Source: Vulcanimicrobiota bacterium (GTDB lineage: Bacteria > Vulcanimicrobiota > Vulcanimicrobiia > Vulcanimicrobiales > Vulcanimicrobiaceae). Taken from it: DNA of 64,000 nt. The notes under the pieces are model-generated. The model worked only from the letters and a program-made list of their open reading frames with translations. It was not told the origin of the DNA and searched no databases. How positions within the stretch are numbered: the first letter of the stretch is position 1; every line of letters starts with the position of its first letter. Shown one piece after another: positions 40,776 through 53,777 of this stretch. The position numbers and the translations under genes were made by a program. The DNA is taken from the NCBI GenBank assembly GCA_003140855.1, contig PLLF01000065.1, forward strand, positions 1 through 64,000, read 5' to 3'.

Positions 40776-43459
40776 ACGGTCACCGGATTGGGCTTCTCCG
40801 GGTTGAGTCCGTACTTCTTGATCGCGGCCGTTACCACTCCAGGTTTGATTCTACCGTCATCGGCCAGCGCTTTCAGCGCCGCGACGGCCACATAGTAACG
40901 GTTGACCTCGAAGAACTCGCGCAGCTTGCGGCGCAGATCGCTGCGCCCGAAACCGTCGGTGCCGAGCGTGACGTAACGGCGATCGAGATACGGACGAATT
41001 TGGTCTGCGAACGTCCGGATGTAATCCGTGGAGGCGATTGCCGGACCTTCGCGGCCGTGCAAACACTGCGCGACATAGGATTGGCGCGGTTTCTCTTCGG
41101 GATGCACGAGATTCCAACGTTCGGCGCCGATGCCGTCCCGGCGCAGTTCGTTGAAGCTGGTGACGCTCCACACGTCGGCGGCTACGCCGAAATCGGCTGC
41201 GAGCAGTTCAGCGGCGGCCTCGACCTCGCGCAAAATTGCGCCCGATCCAAGCAACTGGACCCTGCCGTTCTTTCCGGCAACACCCTCATGCAACAAATAC
41301 ATGCCGCGCAGAATGCCTTTTTCGACGCCTTTGGGCATGTCGGGATGGCGGTAGTTTTCGTTCATGACCGTGATGTAGTAGTAGACGTCTTCTTGGTCGT
41401 GCAGCATCCGGCGCAAACCGTCTTGGATGATTACCGCCAATTCGTACGCATAGGTCGGATCGTACGAGACGCAGTTTGGAATAAATGAAGCGAAAACTTG
41501 GCTGTGCCCGTCTTCGTGCTGCAGTCCCTCGCCGTTCAGCGTCGTGCGGCCCGACGTGCCGCCGATGAGAAAGCCGCGCGTGCGCGAGTCCGCTGCCGCC
41601 CACGCGAGATCGCCGACACGCTGAAAACCAAACATTGAATAGAAGGTATAAAACGGCACCATCTGTACGCCGTACGTCGAGTATGACGTGCCCGCTGCAA
41701 TCCACGACGAGATCGCGCCGGCTTCGTTGATGCCTTCTTGCAGAATCTGTCCTTGTTTGTCTTCGCGGTACCACATCAGCTGGTCGGCGTCTTGCGGGTG
41801 ATAGAGCTGTCCGACCGACGAGTAGATGCCGAGTTGGCGGAACATGCCTTCCATGCCGAAGGTGCGCGATTCGTCGGCGACGATCGGCACGAGCCGCGGC
41901 CCGAGGGTCTTATCTTTGATCAGCGCGCTCAATATGCGCCCGAACGCCATGGTCGACGAGATCTCGCGGTCGCCCGTGCTCTTCAATTGCGCATCAAATG
42001 CCGATAGCGGCGGAACTTCAAGCGCTTCGGCTTTCGTGCGTCGCGACGGAATGTAGCCGCGCCGTTTGACCAAATCGCGCAGGTACTTCATCTCCGGCGT
42101 ATTTTCCGCCGGCCGGAAAAACGGCAACTGTTCGACTTGATCGTCCGGAATCGGCAGGTGAAAGCGGTCGCGAAACGCGCGCATCGATTCCACTTTCATT
42201 TTCTTGGCTTGGTGCGCGATGTTCTGCGCTTCGCCGGATTCACCCATCCCATAGCCTTTGATGGTCTTGGCAAGGATGACGGTCGGTTGGCCTTTGTGCG
42301 CAACGGCGGCCGCGTACGCTGCGTAGACTTTGCGCGGATCGTGGCCGCCGCGTTGTAACGCCCAAATGTCGTCGTCGCTCATGTGCGCGACGAGTTCCGC
42401 CGTCTCGGGATAGCGATTGAAAAACTTTTCGCGCACGAAGCGCCCGTTGTTGGCTTTGAACGTTTGATAGTCGCCGTCGACGCACTCGCTCATCACCTGA
42501 ACGAGCTTGCCGCTATGATCGCGCTCGAGCAGCGGATCCCAGTTGCTGCCCCAGATCACTTTGATTACATTCCAGCCCGCCCCCTTAAAGTCGGTTTCGA
42601 GTTCCTGAATGATCTTGCCGTTGCCGCGGACGGGACCGTCAAGACGCTGGAGATTGCAATTGACGACCCAAATCAAGTTGTCGAGTTTCTCGCGCGCCGC
42701 CAGCGCGATTGCACCCATCGATTCGGGTTCGTCCATTTCGCCATCGCCCAAAAACGCCCACACTTTGCGATCGCCCGCCTCGATGATGCCGCGGTCGTTC
42801 AGATAATGCATGAAGCGCGCTTGGTAGATCGACATGATCGGCCCCAAGCCCATCGAGACCGTCGGGAACTGCCAGAAGTCCGGCATCAGCCAAGGATGCG
42901 GATAGGACGAGAGGCCTTTTCCGTCAACCTCGCGCCGGAAATTTTCGAGCTGCTCGGCGGTGATGCGGCCTTCGATAAAGGCGCGGGCGTAGAATCCGGG
43001 CGCAGAGTGTCCTTGAAAGTACACGAGATCGCCGAGTGTCTTTTCCGACGGAGCCCGAAAAAAATAATTGAAGCCGACGTCGTACAGCGTTGCCGCGGAA
43101 GCAAAGCTTGCGACGTGGCCGCCGAGTTCGGAGGATTCTTTGTTCGCGCGCGCGACCATGGCCATCGCGTTCCAGCGCACATAGTGGCGGATGCGCGTCT
43201 CGAGCTCGTCGTTGCCCGGCATCGGCTGCTGCTCGGCCGTGGGAATAGTGTTGACGTACGGCGTCGATAATCCGAGCGAGACGTGTGCGCCGCCGCGCTG
43301 CGCGGCTTCGACGATCGCGCCGATCAGCTCTTGTGCGCGAGCCGGTCCTTCATGTGCGAGGACACCTTGAATAGCTTCTACCCACTCGCGCGTTTCTTCC
43401 GAGTCGGGCTGCGTGGACGAGGCTGCCGGAGCGGCCTGGTCCTCCGCCGTTGTACTCAT
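40772..43459 (-). CDS. aceE: pyruvate dehydrogenase E1 (homodimeric)
   Basis: HSAPGFYARAF, GDGEMDEPES, AGTSYSTYGVQMVPFYTFYSMFGFQR. Confidence 0.96.
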   Translation of the reverse strand: MSTTAEDQAAPAASSTQPDSEETREWVEAIQGVLAHEGPARAQELIGAIVEAAQRGGAHVSLGLSTPYVNTIPTAEQQPMPGNDELETRIRHYVRWNAMAMVARANKESSELGGHVASFASAATLYDVGFNYFFRAPSEKTLGDLVYFQGHSAPGFYARAFIEGRITAEQLENFRREVDGKGLSSYPHPWLMPDFWQFPTVSMGLGPIMSIYQARFMHYLNDRGIIEAGDRKVWAFLGDGEMDEPESMGAIALAAREKLDNLIWVVNCNLQRLDGPVRGNGKIIQELETDFKGAGWNVIKVIWGSNWDPLLERDHSGKLVQVMSECVDGDYQTFKANNGRFVREKFFNRYPETAELVAHMSDDDIWALQRGGHDPRKVYAAYAAAVAHKGQPTVILAKTIKGYGMGESGEAQNIAHQAKKMKVESMRAFRDRFHLPIPDDQVEQLPFFRPAENTPEMKYLRDLVKRRGYIPSRRTKAEALEVPPLSAFDAQLKSTGDREISSTMAFGRILSALIKDKTLGPRLVPIVADESRTFGMEGMFRQLGIYSSVGQLYHPQDADQLMWYREDKQGQILQEGINEAGAISSWIAAGTSYSTYGVQMVPFYTFYSMFGFQRVGDLAWAAADSRTRGFLIGGTSGRTTLNGEGLQHEDGHSQVFASFIPNCVSYDPTYAYELAVIIQDGLRRMLHDQEDVYYYITVMNENYRHPDMPKGVEKGILRGMYLLHEGVAGKNGRVQLLGSGAILREVEAAAELLAADFGVAADVWSVTSFNELRRDGIGAERWNLVHPEEKPRQSYVAQCLHGREGPAIASTDYIRTFADQIRPYLDRRYVTLGTDGFGRSDLRRKLREFFEVNRYYVAVAALKALADDGRIKPGVVTAAIKKYGLNPEKPNPVTV

Positions 43460-44397
43460 ACGGCCGCCTTCACCTCATAGCGGGCCTCTCCCCGCCGCTC
43501 CTCGCGTATGAAAATACCGATGGCGCCCAAGACGAGCAAGCCGCCGGCGACGGCGATCGCGGTAAGGCGTTCGTTGAATATCGCCAGCGCGAGCAGCGCC
43601 GCGACGACCGGCTCGACCAGCGTAGTGAATGCAACGGCGCTCGCGCTGAACCAGCGAAGCGCCGCGTTCATCGCCGTATGTCCCAGCAACTGCGAGACGA
43701 GGGCCATCGCGATGATTCCGCCCCACGCGACGCCGTCGTTGAGCGGAGGCGGCGGCTGACGGGTTGCGATCGCCGCGACGACGAGCGCGAGGGCCGCCCA
43801 TGTATAGGTTTGCGTGACGATCGCGCGCGTGCCGAACGATGCGCGCACCTCCCGTATCAAAATGAAGTAGACGGCGATTCCGATCGCGCCGGCGATCGCG
43901 AGGCTCGCGCCGAGAACGGCGTGTCCCGGAATGGGCGGCGGCGTCGCGGTGAATCCGACGACCATCACGAGCCCGGCCGCGGCGGCCGCGAAACTGAAGA
44001 AGGCCGGCGCCGAGAGTTTGAGACCGCGCGCGACCGCATCGTACAGCGCGGTCCAAATGGGCGTCGTCGCAACCAGTAACGTCGATATTGCCACCGAGGT
44101 GTATTGCAGCGACCAAATCCACGCTGCGAAATGGATCGCAAGCGCCAGTCCCGCCACGGCAAAGATCGCGCGGTCGCGGCCTGACATTTTGATGCGCTCG
44201 CGCGGCCTGCGGATCGCCGCCAGCGCCAGCAGGGCAATCGCCGCAATCGTCAGGCGCGACGCCGAGACGGCGATCGGGCCCGCGCCGGTCAGCGCAAAGC
44301 GCGCGAATATCGCTGCCGCGCCGACGGCGATCTGCGCCACCATCAGAACGAAGTACGGGCGAAGGCTTGCTTCGCGTGGCGCTGAACGCTTTGTCAT
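43456..44397 (-). CDS. DMT/EamA family transporter
   Basis: About ten TM helices, two EamA repeats; downstream of the first ORF start, MTKRSAPREA... is more plausible. Confidence 0.82.
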   Translation of the reverse strand: MTKRSAPREASLRPYFVLMVAQIAVGAAAIFARFALTGAGPIAVSASRLTIAAIALLALAAIRRPRERIKMSGRDRAIFAVAGLALAIHFAAWIWSLQYTSVAISTLLVATTPIWTALYDAVARGLKLSAPAFFSFAAAAAGLVMVVGFTATPPPIPGHAVLGASLAIAGAIGIAVYFILIREVRASFGTRAIVTQTYTWAALALVVAAIATRQPPPPLNDGVAWGGIIAMALVSQLLGHTAMNAALRWFSASAVAFTTLVEPVVAALLALAIFNERLTAIAVAGGLLVLGAIGIFIREERRGEARYEVKAAV

Positions 44398-46093
44398 GCG
44401 GCGATTTTTCATCGTGCTATTGGGTCTGGCGATAATGTCGGTCGTCGTCTTCCAATACTGGCACCCGCTGACGTTCACGACCGGCATCGGTTTGGCTCCT
44501 AGGCCGGCTCCGGGCCAGCCCGGGTGGTTCTTGGCCGATCATCCTCGGGCCGGATCGGGTGTGCGCAAGGGCGATCTGGTAAATACAGGCGCCCTCGCTA
44601 CCGTGCAGTCGTACCGCTTGAGATCCGCGGCTCACGGATACCACGTGACGGTGCGAGTGCGGCGCGGAGGGTCAGAATTTCCGGTGCGGCTGACCGCCAA
44701 ATTTCCAGCGCCTATCCCTGTCGACTGGGTCGAGCTGCTGACCGACTTTGTGTGGATCGGACTGGCCACGGTCATCGCCGCGCGTAAGCCGAACGCGATG
44801 ACGGTTTCGTTCTTGGCATTTACGGCGTTCCTGGTGAATTTCGTTCCGGCCGTCTCGTCATTTGGATTCTTGAACGATGCCGCGTTTGCGGTCGCTGCTT
44901 ATGTATTACCACCACTCATCGCAACGTTTCCAAATTTCTTCCTAGCGCTGTTTGCGGTATATTTTCCGTCGGGCCTGAACAGGCCGTGGCGGCGTTACGC
45001 ATCCTATGCAATTTACGTTGCAATGACGATCGTGCTCATCTCGGATGCGATCTTGTTGCCGCGCGGCGTGTTGCCTTTCAGCGACGTGCTGGCTCTTACC
45101 GAGATTTGGATCATGGCGCTTGGCGTCTTTGCGATTGCGATTGCTTCTTACGTTCAGGCGACTGCAGCAGAACGGCCCCGGATCGGGCTCGTGCTTGCGG
45201 GGTTGACGATTTCACTCGGAGCGACGACGATATTCGATTCGTACTTCATCGTGTCGTCGGGCCCCATAAACGTTGCCTTTGTAGACGCGATGCGTATCGT
45301 GAGCGTCGCGCTGCCGCTTTCGGTAGCATATGCCGTGCTGCGGTACCGCGTAATCGACATCGGGTTCGCCCTGAACCGGACGGCAGCGTATGGCATCACT
45401 TCCGTGCTGCTGATTGCGCTGTTCGCAGCGCTCGAGTGGGCTGCGGAGCGATTCATCGCGACAACGAACCACGTCGAAAGCGCGCTCATCGATTTGGCGA
45501 TCGCGCTGATCGTTGTCTTTTCGTTCAGGTTCGTCCACCTCCGCGTCGATCGCGCGGTCGACAACCTGCTCTTCCGAAAGCGTCACGAAGACGAGGCCGC
45601 TCTGCGCCGCTTTGAAGAGAACGCCCATTTTTACACGGATCCGCACGCTCTGCTGCGCGACGCGCTCGCAGTGATAAAAAAGCGGTGCGAGGTGGCATCG
45701 GCGGCGATCTACTTGCGGACCGACGCGGGCTACGAGCCGGCAGGGTCGTCGTTCGCGGCCCCCAGCGCCGTCGATCCGAACGATGCCGCGCTTGTGGACG
45801 TCCGTGCGCACCGAGCCGTCGTGGATTTGACCGAACAGCATAGCTCCGTGCCGGGCATTCGCTTATATCCTATGCTGGTCGCGGCAGACTTAGCCGGATT
45901 CTTGACCATCGGCGAGCGCGATGGCTTCGAAGAAATGCCCGCCGATATTGACCGCGCTCTGACGTCGCTCGTGATCTCCCTGGCGCATTCGCTCCACGCA
46001 CTGAAACATGCCGAGAAAGAGGCGGAGATAAACCGGCTGCGCGACCAGCTCGCCTCGCTTTCACTCAAAGGAATCCAAGCGCAGTTCGGGTAG
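44396..46093 (+). CDS. multi-TM sensor-like protein with PDZ-like extracytoplasmic and GAF-like cytoplasmic regions
   Basis: Begins MRRFFIVLLGLAIMSVVVFQYW; multiple TMs; ends in a coiled coil with no kinase or output motifs seen. Confidence 0.65.
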   Translation: MRRFFIVLLGLAIMSVVVFQYWHPLTFTTGIGLAPRPAPGQPGWFLADHPRAGSGVRKGDLVNTGALATVQSYRLRSAAHGYHVTVRVRRGGSEFPVRLTAKFPAPIPVDWVELLTDFVWIGLATVIAARKPNAMTVSFLAFTAFLVNFVPAVSSFGFLNDAAFAVAAYVLPPLIATFPNFFLALFAVYFPSGLNRPWRRYASYAIYVAMTIVLISDAILLPRGVLPFSDVLALTEIWIMALGVFAIAIASYVQATAAERPRIGLVLAGLTISLGATTIFDSYFIVSSGPINVAFVDAMRIVSVALPLSVAYAVLRYRVIDIGFALNRTAAYGITSVLLIALFAALEWAAERFIATTNHVESALIDLAIALIVVFSFRFVHLRVDRAVDNLLFRKRHEDEAALRRFEENAHFYTDPHALLRDALAVIKKRCEVASAAIYLRTDAGYEPAGSSFAAPSAVDPNDAALVDVRAHRAVVDLTEQHSSVPGIRLYPMLVAADLAGFLTIGERDGFEEMPADIDRALTSLVISLAHSLHALKHAEKEAEINRLRDQLASLSLKGIQAQFG

Positions 46094-46102
46094 TCGCGTA
46101 TT

Positions 46103-46178
46103 ACGCGGGAGCTTGAGTGCTGAGAGGGCAGATTTGCCGACCGCCGTCACCTGATGCGGGTAATGCCGCCGGAGGAAG
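46103..46178 (+). promoter_or_regulatory. TPP riboswitch (THI box)
   Basis: CTGAGAGGGCAGATTTGCCGACC...CACCTGATGCGGGTAATGCCGCCGGAGG just upstream of thiC. Confidence 0.93.
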
Positions 46179-46181
46179 TAG

Positions 46182-49107
<2,926 letters not shown>

Positions 49108-49608
49108 ATGATGAAGCCGTGCGCCGTGTTCTTCGATCGCGATGGTACGCTGATCGAAAACGTCCCTTACAACGGTGACCCTGAAGCCGTGCGTCCGTTC
49201 CCGGGCGCGCGCGAGGCGCTCGATAAACTTCGCGCGCAAAAAATTCCGCTCGGCGTCATTTCAAATCAGAGCGGGATCAGCCGCGGGTTTTTTACGCGCG
49301 AGCAGGCTGAAGCAGTGAACCGGCGCGTGGAGGAGTTGCTCGGGCCGTTCGACGTTTGGCTCTTCTGTCCGCACCAGCCCAATGACGAGTGCGAGTGCCG
49401 TAAACCCAAGCCAAGGTTGATCCTGGATGCGGCGCGCGCGCTCGGCGTCGAGCCTGAGTGCTGCATCATGGTCGGCGACTTGCCGAGCGATCTGGAAGCT
49501 GCGCGCAACGCCGGCGCGCACCCGATGGCGATCGACGTGAACCGATCGCTGGTTCAGGCGATCGATGTCATCCTGACCCTTCGACAAGCTCAGGATGACA
49601 AAGTATGA
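49108..49608 (+). CDS. gmhB: D-glycero-D-manno-heptose-1,7-bisphosphate phosphatase-like HAD phosphatase
   Basis: FFDRDGTLIENVPY, SNQSGISRG, CPHQPNDECECRKPKP zinc loop, MVGDLPSD. Confidence 0.9.
   Translation: MMKPCAVFFDRDGTLIENVPYNGDPEAVRPFPGAREALDKLRAQKIPLGVISNQSGISRGFFTREQAEAVNRRVEELLGPFDVWLFCPHQPNDECECRKPKPRLILDAARALGVEPECCIMVGDLPSDLEAARNAGAHPMAIDVNRSLVQAIDVILTLRQAQDDKV
49566..49600. repeat. REP-like dispersed repeat, copy 3 (gmhB 3' end)
   Basis: TGTCATCCTGACCCTTCGACAAGCTCAGGATGACA; 11-bp perfect arms. Confidence 0.88.
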
Positions 49609-49618
49609 GGCTAACTCA

Positions 49619-50263
49619 TTAGCGGGAAGCGGACCAGTACTGGACGTCCGGCGACCCGTAGATCACCCGAACTTTTGAAGCCGCGGGGCGAACGTGAACG
49701 TCGCGGCTCAAGCGCTTCCACGCGTTCATCACTTTGACGACGTAGTGTTGCGTTTCATAATAAGGCGGAATGCCACCGAATTCCGATACTGCGTTTGGTC
49801 CGGCATTATATGCAGCGAAGGCTAGCGAGTAGCGGTGCGGACTGTTGCGATATTTTTTCAGGAAGCCGCCCAGATAATGCGCCGAGCCCTGCAGATTCTG
49901 ATACGGATCGCGCGGGTTGACGTGCAACGAGCGTGCCGTTCCGGGCATCAGTTGGCCAAGGCCGATCGCGCCTGCATAGGAGCGCGCGTGCGTGCGCCAA
50001 GCCGACTCGACGCTGACGAGTGCGACCAAAATATTCGCATCGACGCGCCAGCGCACGGCATTTTGCAGGACGTGTTTAGCGAGGCTGGAGCTTTGCCATA
50101 ACGGCAGATGCGGATTGAATTTGCGCAGTATGCGCGCATATGCGCTCACCGCTGCCGGATTACTGGCGACGACGGCCGGCGCTGCCGAGGCTGCCAGGCT
50201 GGCGAGCGGAACGAGGCACAACGCAAAAAAGGCCGCGACTATGAACGCGATGAGTCTGCGCAT
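49619..50263 (-). CDS. lytic transglycosylase (SLT domain)
   Basis: LVSVESAWRTHARSYAGAIGLGQLMPGTA, AYNAGPNAV. Confidence 0.9.
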   Translation of the reverse strand: MRRLIAFIVAAFFALCLVPLASLAASAAPAVVASNPAAVSAYARILRKFNPHLPLWQSSSLAKHVLQNAVRWRVDANILVALVSVESAWRTHARSYAGAIGLGQLMPGTARSLHVNPRDPYQNLQGSAHYLGGFLKKYRNSPHRYSLAFAAYNAGPNAVSEFGGIPPYYETQHYVVKVMNAWKRLSRDVHVRPAASKVRVIYGSPDVQYWSASR

Positions 50264-50351
50264 ACCGTGGAATACGAATGGAGGGTGCGTCTCCCTCCCG
50301 CGCAGGACCCCCCTGCTAGTAAATCCTTACAATAACCGAACACGCCCCCTC

Positions 50352-50492
50352 GTGAGCCGCCGCGGTTGGTTATACGTCATTGCCCTTTTTTTCGTGGTGA
50401 TGTGCGGGATGATCGCCTTTAGCGAGTGGTGGGCGTACAACAAGAACGTACCTTATTACGAGAACGTAGGGAAAAGTCACGCAGCGCACTAA
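50352..50492 (+). CDS. small single-pass membrane protein
   Basis: GTG start; MSRRGWLYVIALFFVVMCGMIAFSEWWAYNKNVPYYENVGKSHAAH. Confidence 0.55.
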   Translation: MSRRGWLYVIALFFVVMCGMIAFSEWWAYNKNVPYYENVGKSHAAH

Positions 50493-50502
50493 AGCGCGGT
50501 TC

Positions 50503-53500
50503 ATGTTGCGACGCATTCCGGTTTTCGTTCTTTTTCTGTTTTTCGGCTTTGTTCTGGCGCCACAAGTTGCGCGCGCACAAGCCACGCCCGCGCCGGCGCC
50601 CCGGCCCGGTTCGACCGGCCAGCCGAAGCCGCAAAATCCGACTCCGGTTCCGAGCCCCAGTCCCAGCCCCGGACCGCCGTTTTCGAACATGCAGTGGCGG
50701 TCGATCGGGCCGGCGCTCCCGGGCGGGCGCGTCGCGGCCGTCGCGGGTTCGCAGCGCGACGTCAACCTCTACTATTTGGGAGCCGCGGGCGGCGGCGTTT
50801 GGAAATCCACCGACGGCGCCGAGACGTGGCAGCCGGTCTTCGACAAGCAAAAGGTTTCCGCGATCGGCGCAATCGCCATCGACCCGGCCAACGACGACAC
50901 CGTCTGGGTCGGAACGGGCGAATCGAATCCGCGCAACGACGTCAGCTACGGCGACGGCGTGTATAAATCAACCGACGGCGGCAAGACCTGGACGAATGTA
51001 GGCCTCACGCTGACCCGGCATATCTCGCGCATCTTGATCGATCCGCGCGACCCGAACCACGTGATCGTGGGCGCGCTCGGCGACGTCTTCGGCCCCAACG
51101 AGAATCGCGGCGTCTACGTCACCGACGACGGCGGTAAAACGTGGAGCAAGACGCTGTACGTGAGCGATCAGAGCGGCGTTTCGGACATGGCGATGGACGT
51201 GCAGAACCCGAACGTCGTGTACGCCGGCATGTGGCACTTCTTGCGCCAGCCTTGGACTTTTACGAGCGGCGGTTCCGACGACGGACTCTATCGTTCCGCC
51301 GACGGCGGACGCACGTGGACGAAACTCACGGGGACGGCAAAGGGTCTGCCCACCGGGTTTACGGGCCGCATCGGATTGGCCGTTGCGCCGAGCGACGGAA
51401 ACCGGGTGTACGCTATCATCGAATCGCCTGACGGCATTCTTTGGCGATCGGATGACGCGGGTTCGACGTGGACGATGGTTAGCAACGACACGCTCGTCGA
51501 TCAGCGGCCTTTTTATTTCACGCACCTTATCGTCGATCCGAAAAATTCCGACAAGGTGTATGCTATTTCAGAGTTTCTGGCCGTCTCCACGAACGGCGGC
51601 AAGAAATTCACGGAAACGGCACAGCAAGTGCACGTGGACTATCACGCGGCGTGGATCGCGCCGGACAATCCAAACCGCATGATCATCGGCGCCGACGGCG
51701 GCATCGCGCGCACCGTTGACGGCGGCGGCAACTGGTTCTTCGACCGCAACATTCCAATCGGTCAGGTCTATCACATCGGCATGTCAAACGAAAATCCGTA
51801 CTGGGTGTGCGGCGGCTGGCAGGATAACAACGGCTGGTGCGGACCCAACAATTCGCTTGATCCGTCGGGCAATTTGAACAAGTATTGGGTGGCCGCGGTC
51901 GGCGGCGACGGCGAATGGGTCGTGCCGGATCCGGCGGATCCGAACTGGCTTTGGGGCGATTCGGAAAACGGTTTCCTGACGATCTACAATAAGGTGACCA
52001 AAGATACGATCATCGCGCTTCCTTATATTCAGAACGCGATCGAAAGCTACGATCTTTCGAAGAGCAAGTTCCGTTTCAATTGGGATTCGCCGATCGCATT
52101 CGCGCCCTGGAATCCGCACATCGGCTGGCTGGGCGGAAACGTTATATTCCAAACGATCGATCGCGGCCGCCACTGGACGATCATCAGTCCCGATCTTACG
52201 CTCAACGATAAGGCGCACCAGCAGCCCAGCGGCGGACCGCTGGTCCACGACGTGTCGGGCGCCGAATATTCCGACAACCTCCTTTATATTGAAGGCTCGA
52301 CGCTGCACAAGGGTGAGATCTGGGTCGGCACCGACGACGGGTTGGTGCAAATGACGCTCAATGGCGGCAAGAGCTGGCGCAACGTCACGCCTCCGGGCGT
52401 TCCGCCTTACGGGCGTGTCGAAACGGTTGCGCCGTCGGCGCTGCACGACGGCACCGTCTTCGTGAGCATCGACCGGCACAAGTCGGGCGACTTCAAACCG
52501 TACCTGTTCGCATCCAATGACTTCGGCAAGACGTGGACCTCGATCGTGAGCAACTTGCCGGTCGATCAGTACGTGCGGTCGGTTAGGCAAGATATTCACG
52601 ACGGCAACATCTTGTATGCCGGTACCGAAAATGGCGTGTGGATATCGTTCGACGGCGGCAAATCATGGCAAGACTTCCGCAACAACATTCCGGCGGTATC
52701 GGTCCGCGAGATTCGCTTTCAACCGCAGTTCAACGATCTGGTGATCGCCACGCACGGCCGTTCGATCTACGTCATGGACGATATGCGCGTCATTCAGCAG
52801 CTGCAGAAGGCGATCGCGCAAGGATCGCTGGTCATCGGTCCGCGCACGGCTTATGAATACACGCTGCACTCCGACGATGAAGGAACCTACACCGACTACA
52901 GCGCGGACAATCCGCCCTACGGCGCGGCCGTGTACTTCTACCAAAAAACGCCGGGCAAGACCGCACCGGTCGTGCAGATATTGAATTCGGCCGGGCAAGT
53001 TATCCGGACGGTGCAAGGGTCACGCACGAGCAACAGCGGCAAAGAGACGCCGCGCGTGACCAACAAAGTGGGCATCAACCGCTACGTTTGGGATTTCCAA
53101 ATCGACGGCCCGGTTAAGTGGACCGGCGCCGCCAAGGTTTCCTACCAAGGCCCGGACGAAGGCGCGTATGTTCCCCCAGGACGCTACGCGGTGCGCATGA
53201 CGGTCGGCGGCAAGACGTCTACCGAACCGTTCACCGTCAAACCCGACCCGCGTTCGCAGTTCAAACATGCTGACTACGTTGGCAGCTACGAGTTCGTAAA
53301 GAAATATGCGCGTGAATTTTCGACCGTGGATACGATGTTGAACACGCTGGACTCGGTCAAGAAGCAGCTCGACGCCGCCGGCGCCGATCCGAAGGCGAAA
53401 GCCAATTCGGCCCTCGCCCAGCAAATTGCGGCCGCGATGACGGCTCGAGACACGCTATTCCACCAGTTGACCGCCGACTACCACAACGATGAAGACGGGA

Positions 53501-53733
53501 TACAAAAACCCGGGGCGTTACGCGAGGATCTGCAGGGCGTATTCTTCTTCGGCTTCGGGTTAATCACGCCCGCGATATCGGAGTTTGGGAAGCGCATGGA
53601 TGTTGAGTACAAAGGCGCTGTAGGCAATTATAACTCTTTCATCCAAACGACGATTCCGGCGCTGAATACCGCACTCACCGCGGCGGGACTGAAACCTATT
53701 ACCGGCGCCGCGCCGGTTGCAACCGGCATTTGA
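50503..53733 (+). CDS. secreted BNR/VPS10-type beta-propeller protein
   Basis: 1076 aa; signal peptide, repeated GGVWKSTDGAETW / GGKTWTNVG motifs; similar to 4467..7460. Confidence 0.88.
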   Translation: MLRRIPVFVLFLFFGFVLAPQVARAQATPAPAPRPGSTGQPKPQNPTPVPSPSPSPGPPFSNMQWRSIGPALPGGRVAAVAGSQRDVNLYYLGAAGGGVWKSTDGAETWQPVFDKQKVSAIGAIAIDPANDDTVWVGTGESNPRNDVSYGDGVYKSTDGGKTWTNVGLTLTRHISRILIDPRDPNHVIVGALGDVFGPNENRGVYVTDDGGKTWSKTLYVSDQSGVSDMAMDVQNPNVVYAGMWHFLRQPWTFTSGGSDDGLYRSADGGRTWTKLTGTAKGLPTGFTGRIGLAVAPSDGNRVYAIIESPDGILWRSDDAGSTWTMVSNDTLVDQRPFYFTHLIVDPKNSDKVYAISEFLAVSTNGGKKFTETAQQVHVDYHAAWIAPDNPNRMIIGADGGIARTVDGGGNWFFDRNIPIGQVYHIGMSNENPYWVCGGWQDNNGWCGPNNSLDPSGNLNKYWVAAVGGDGEWVVPDPADPNWLWGDSENGFLTIYNKVTKDTIIALPYIQNAIESYDLSKSKFRFNWDSPIAFAPWNPHIGWLGGNVIFQTIDRGRHWTIISPDLTLNDKAHQQPSGGPLVHDVSGAEYSDNLLYIEGSTLHKGEIWVGTDDGLVQMTLNGGKSWRNVTPPGVPPYGRVETVAPSALHDGTVFVSIDRHKSGDFKPYLFASNDFGKTWTSIVSNLPVDQYVRSVRQDIHDGNILYAGTENGVWISFDGGKSWQDFRNNIPAVSVREIRFQPQFNDLVIATHGRSIYVMDDMRVIQQLQKAIAQGSLVIGPRTAYEYTLHSDDEGTYTDYSADNPPYGAAVYFYQKTPGKTAPVVQILNSAGQVIRTVQGSRTSNSGKETPRVTNKVGINRYVWDFQIDGPVKWTGAAKVSYQGPDEGAYVPPGRYAVRMTVGGKTSTEPFTVKPDPRSQFKHADYVGSYEFVKKYAREFSTVDTMLNTLDSVKKQLDAAGADPKAKANSALAQQIAAAMTARDTLFHQLTADYHNDEDGIQKPGALREDLQGVFFFGFGLITPAISEFGKRMDVEYKGAVGNYNSFIQTTIPALNTALTAAGLKPITGAAPVATGI

Positions 53734-53777
53734 TCTAGGAGCTGACATGCGCGGTCCGGCGAGCTTGCCGCGACCCA

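Noticed and set aside
50264-50340. Possible c-di-AMP (ydaO) leader before the lytic transglycosylase
   Set aside because: Only a GGAGGG/CCCTCC hairpin is present; the conserved ydaO core strings were not found.
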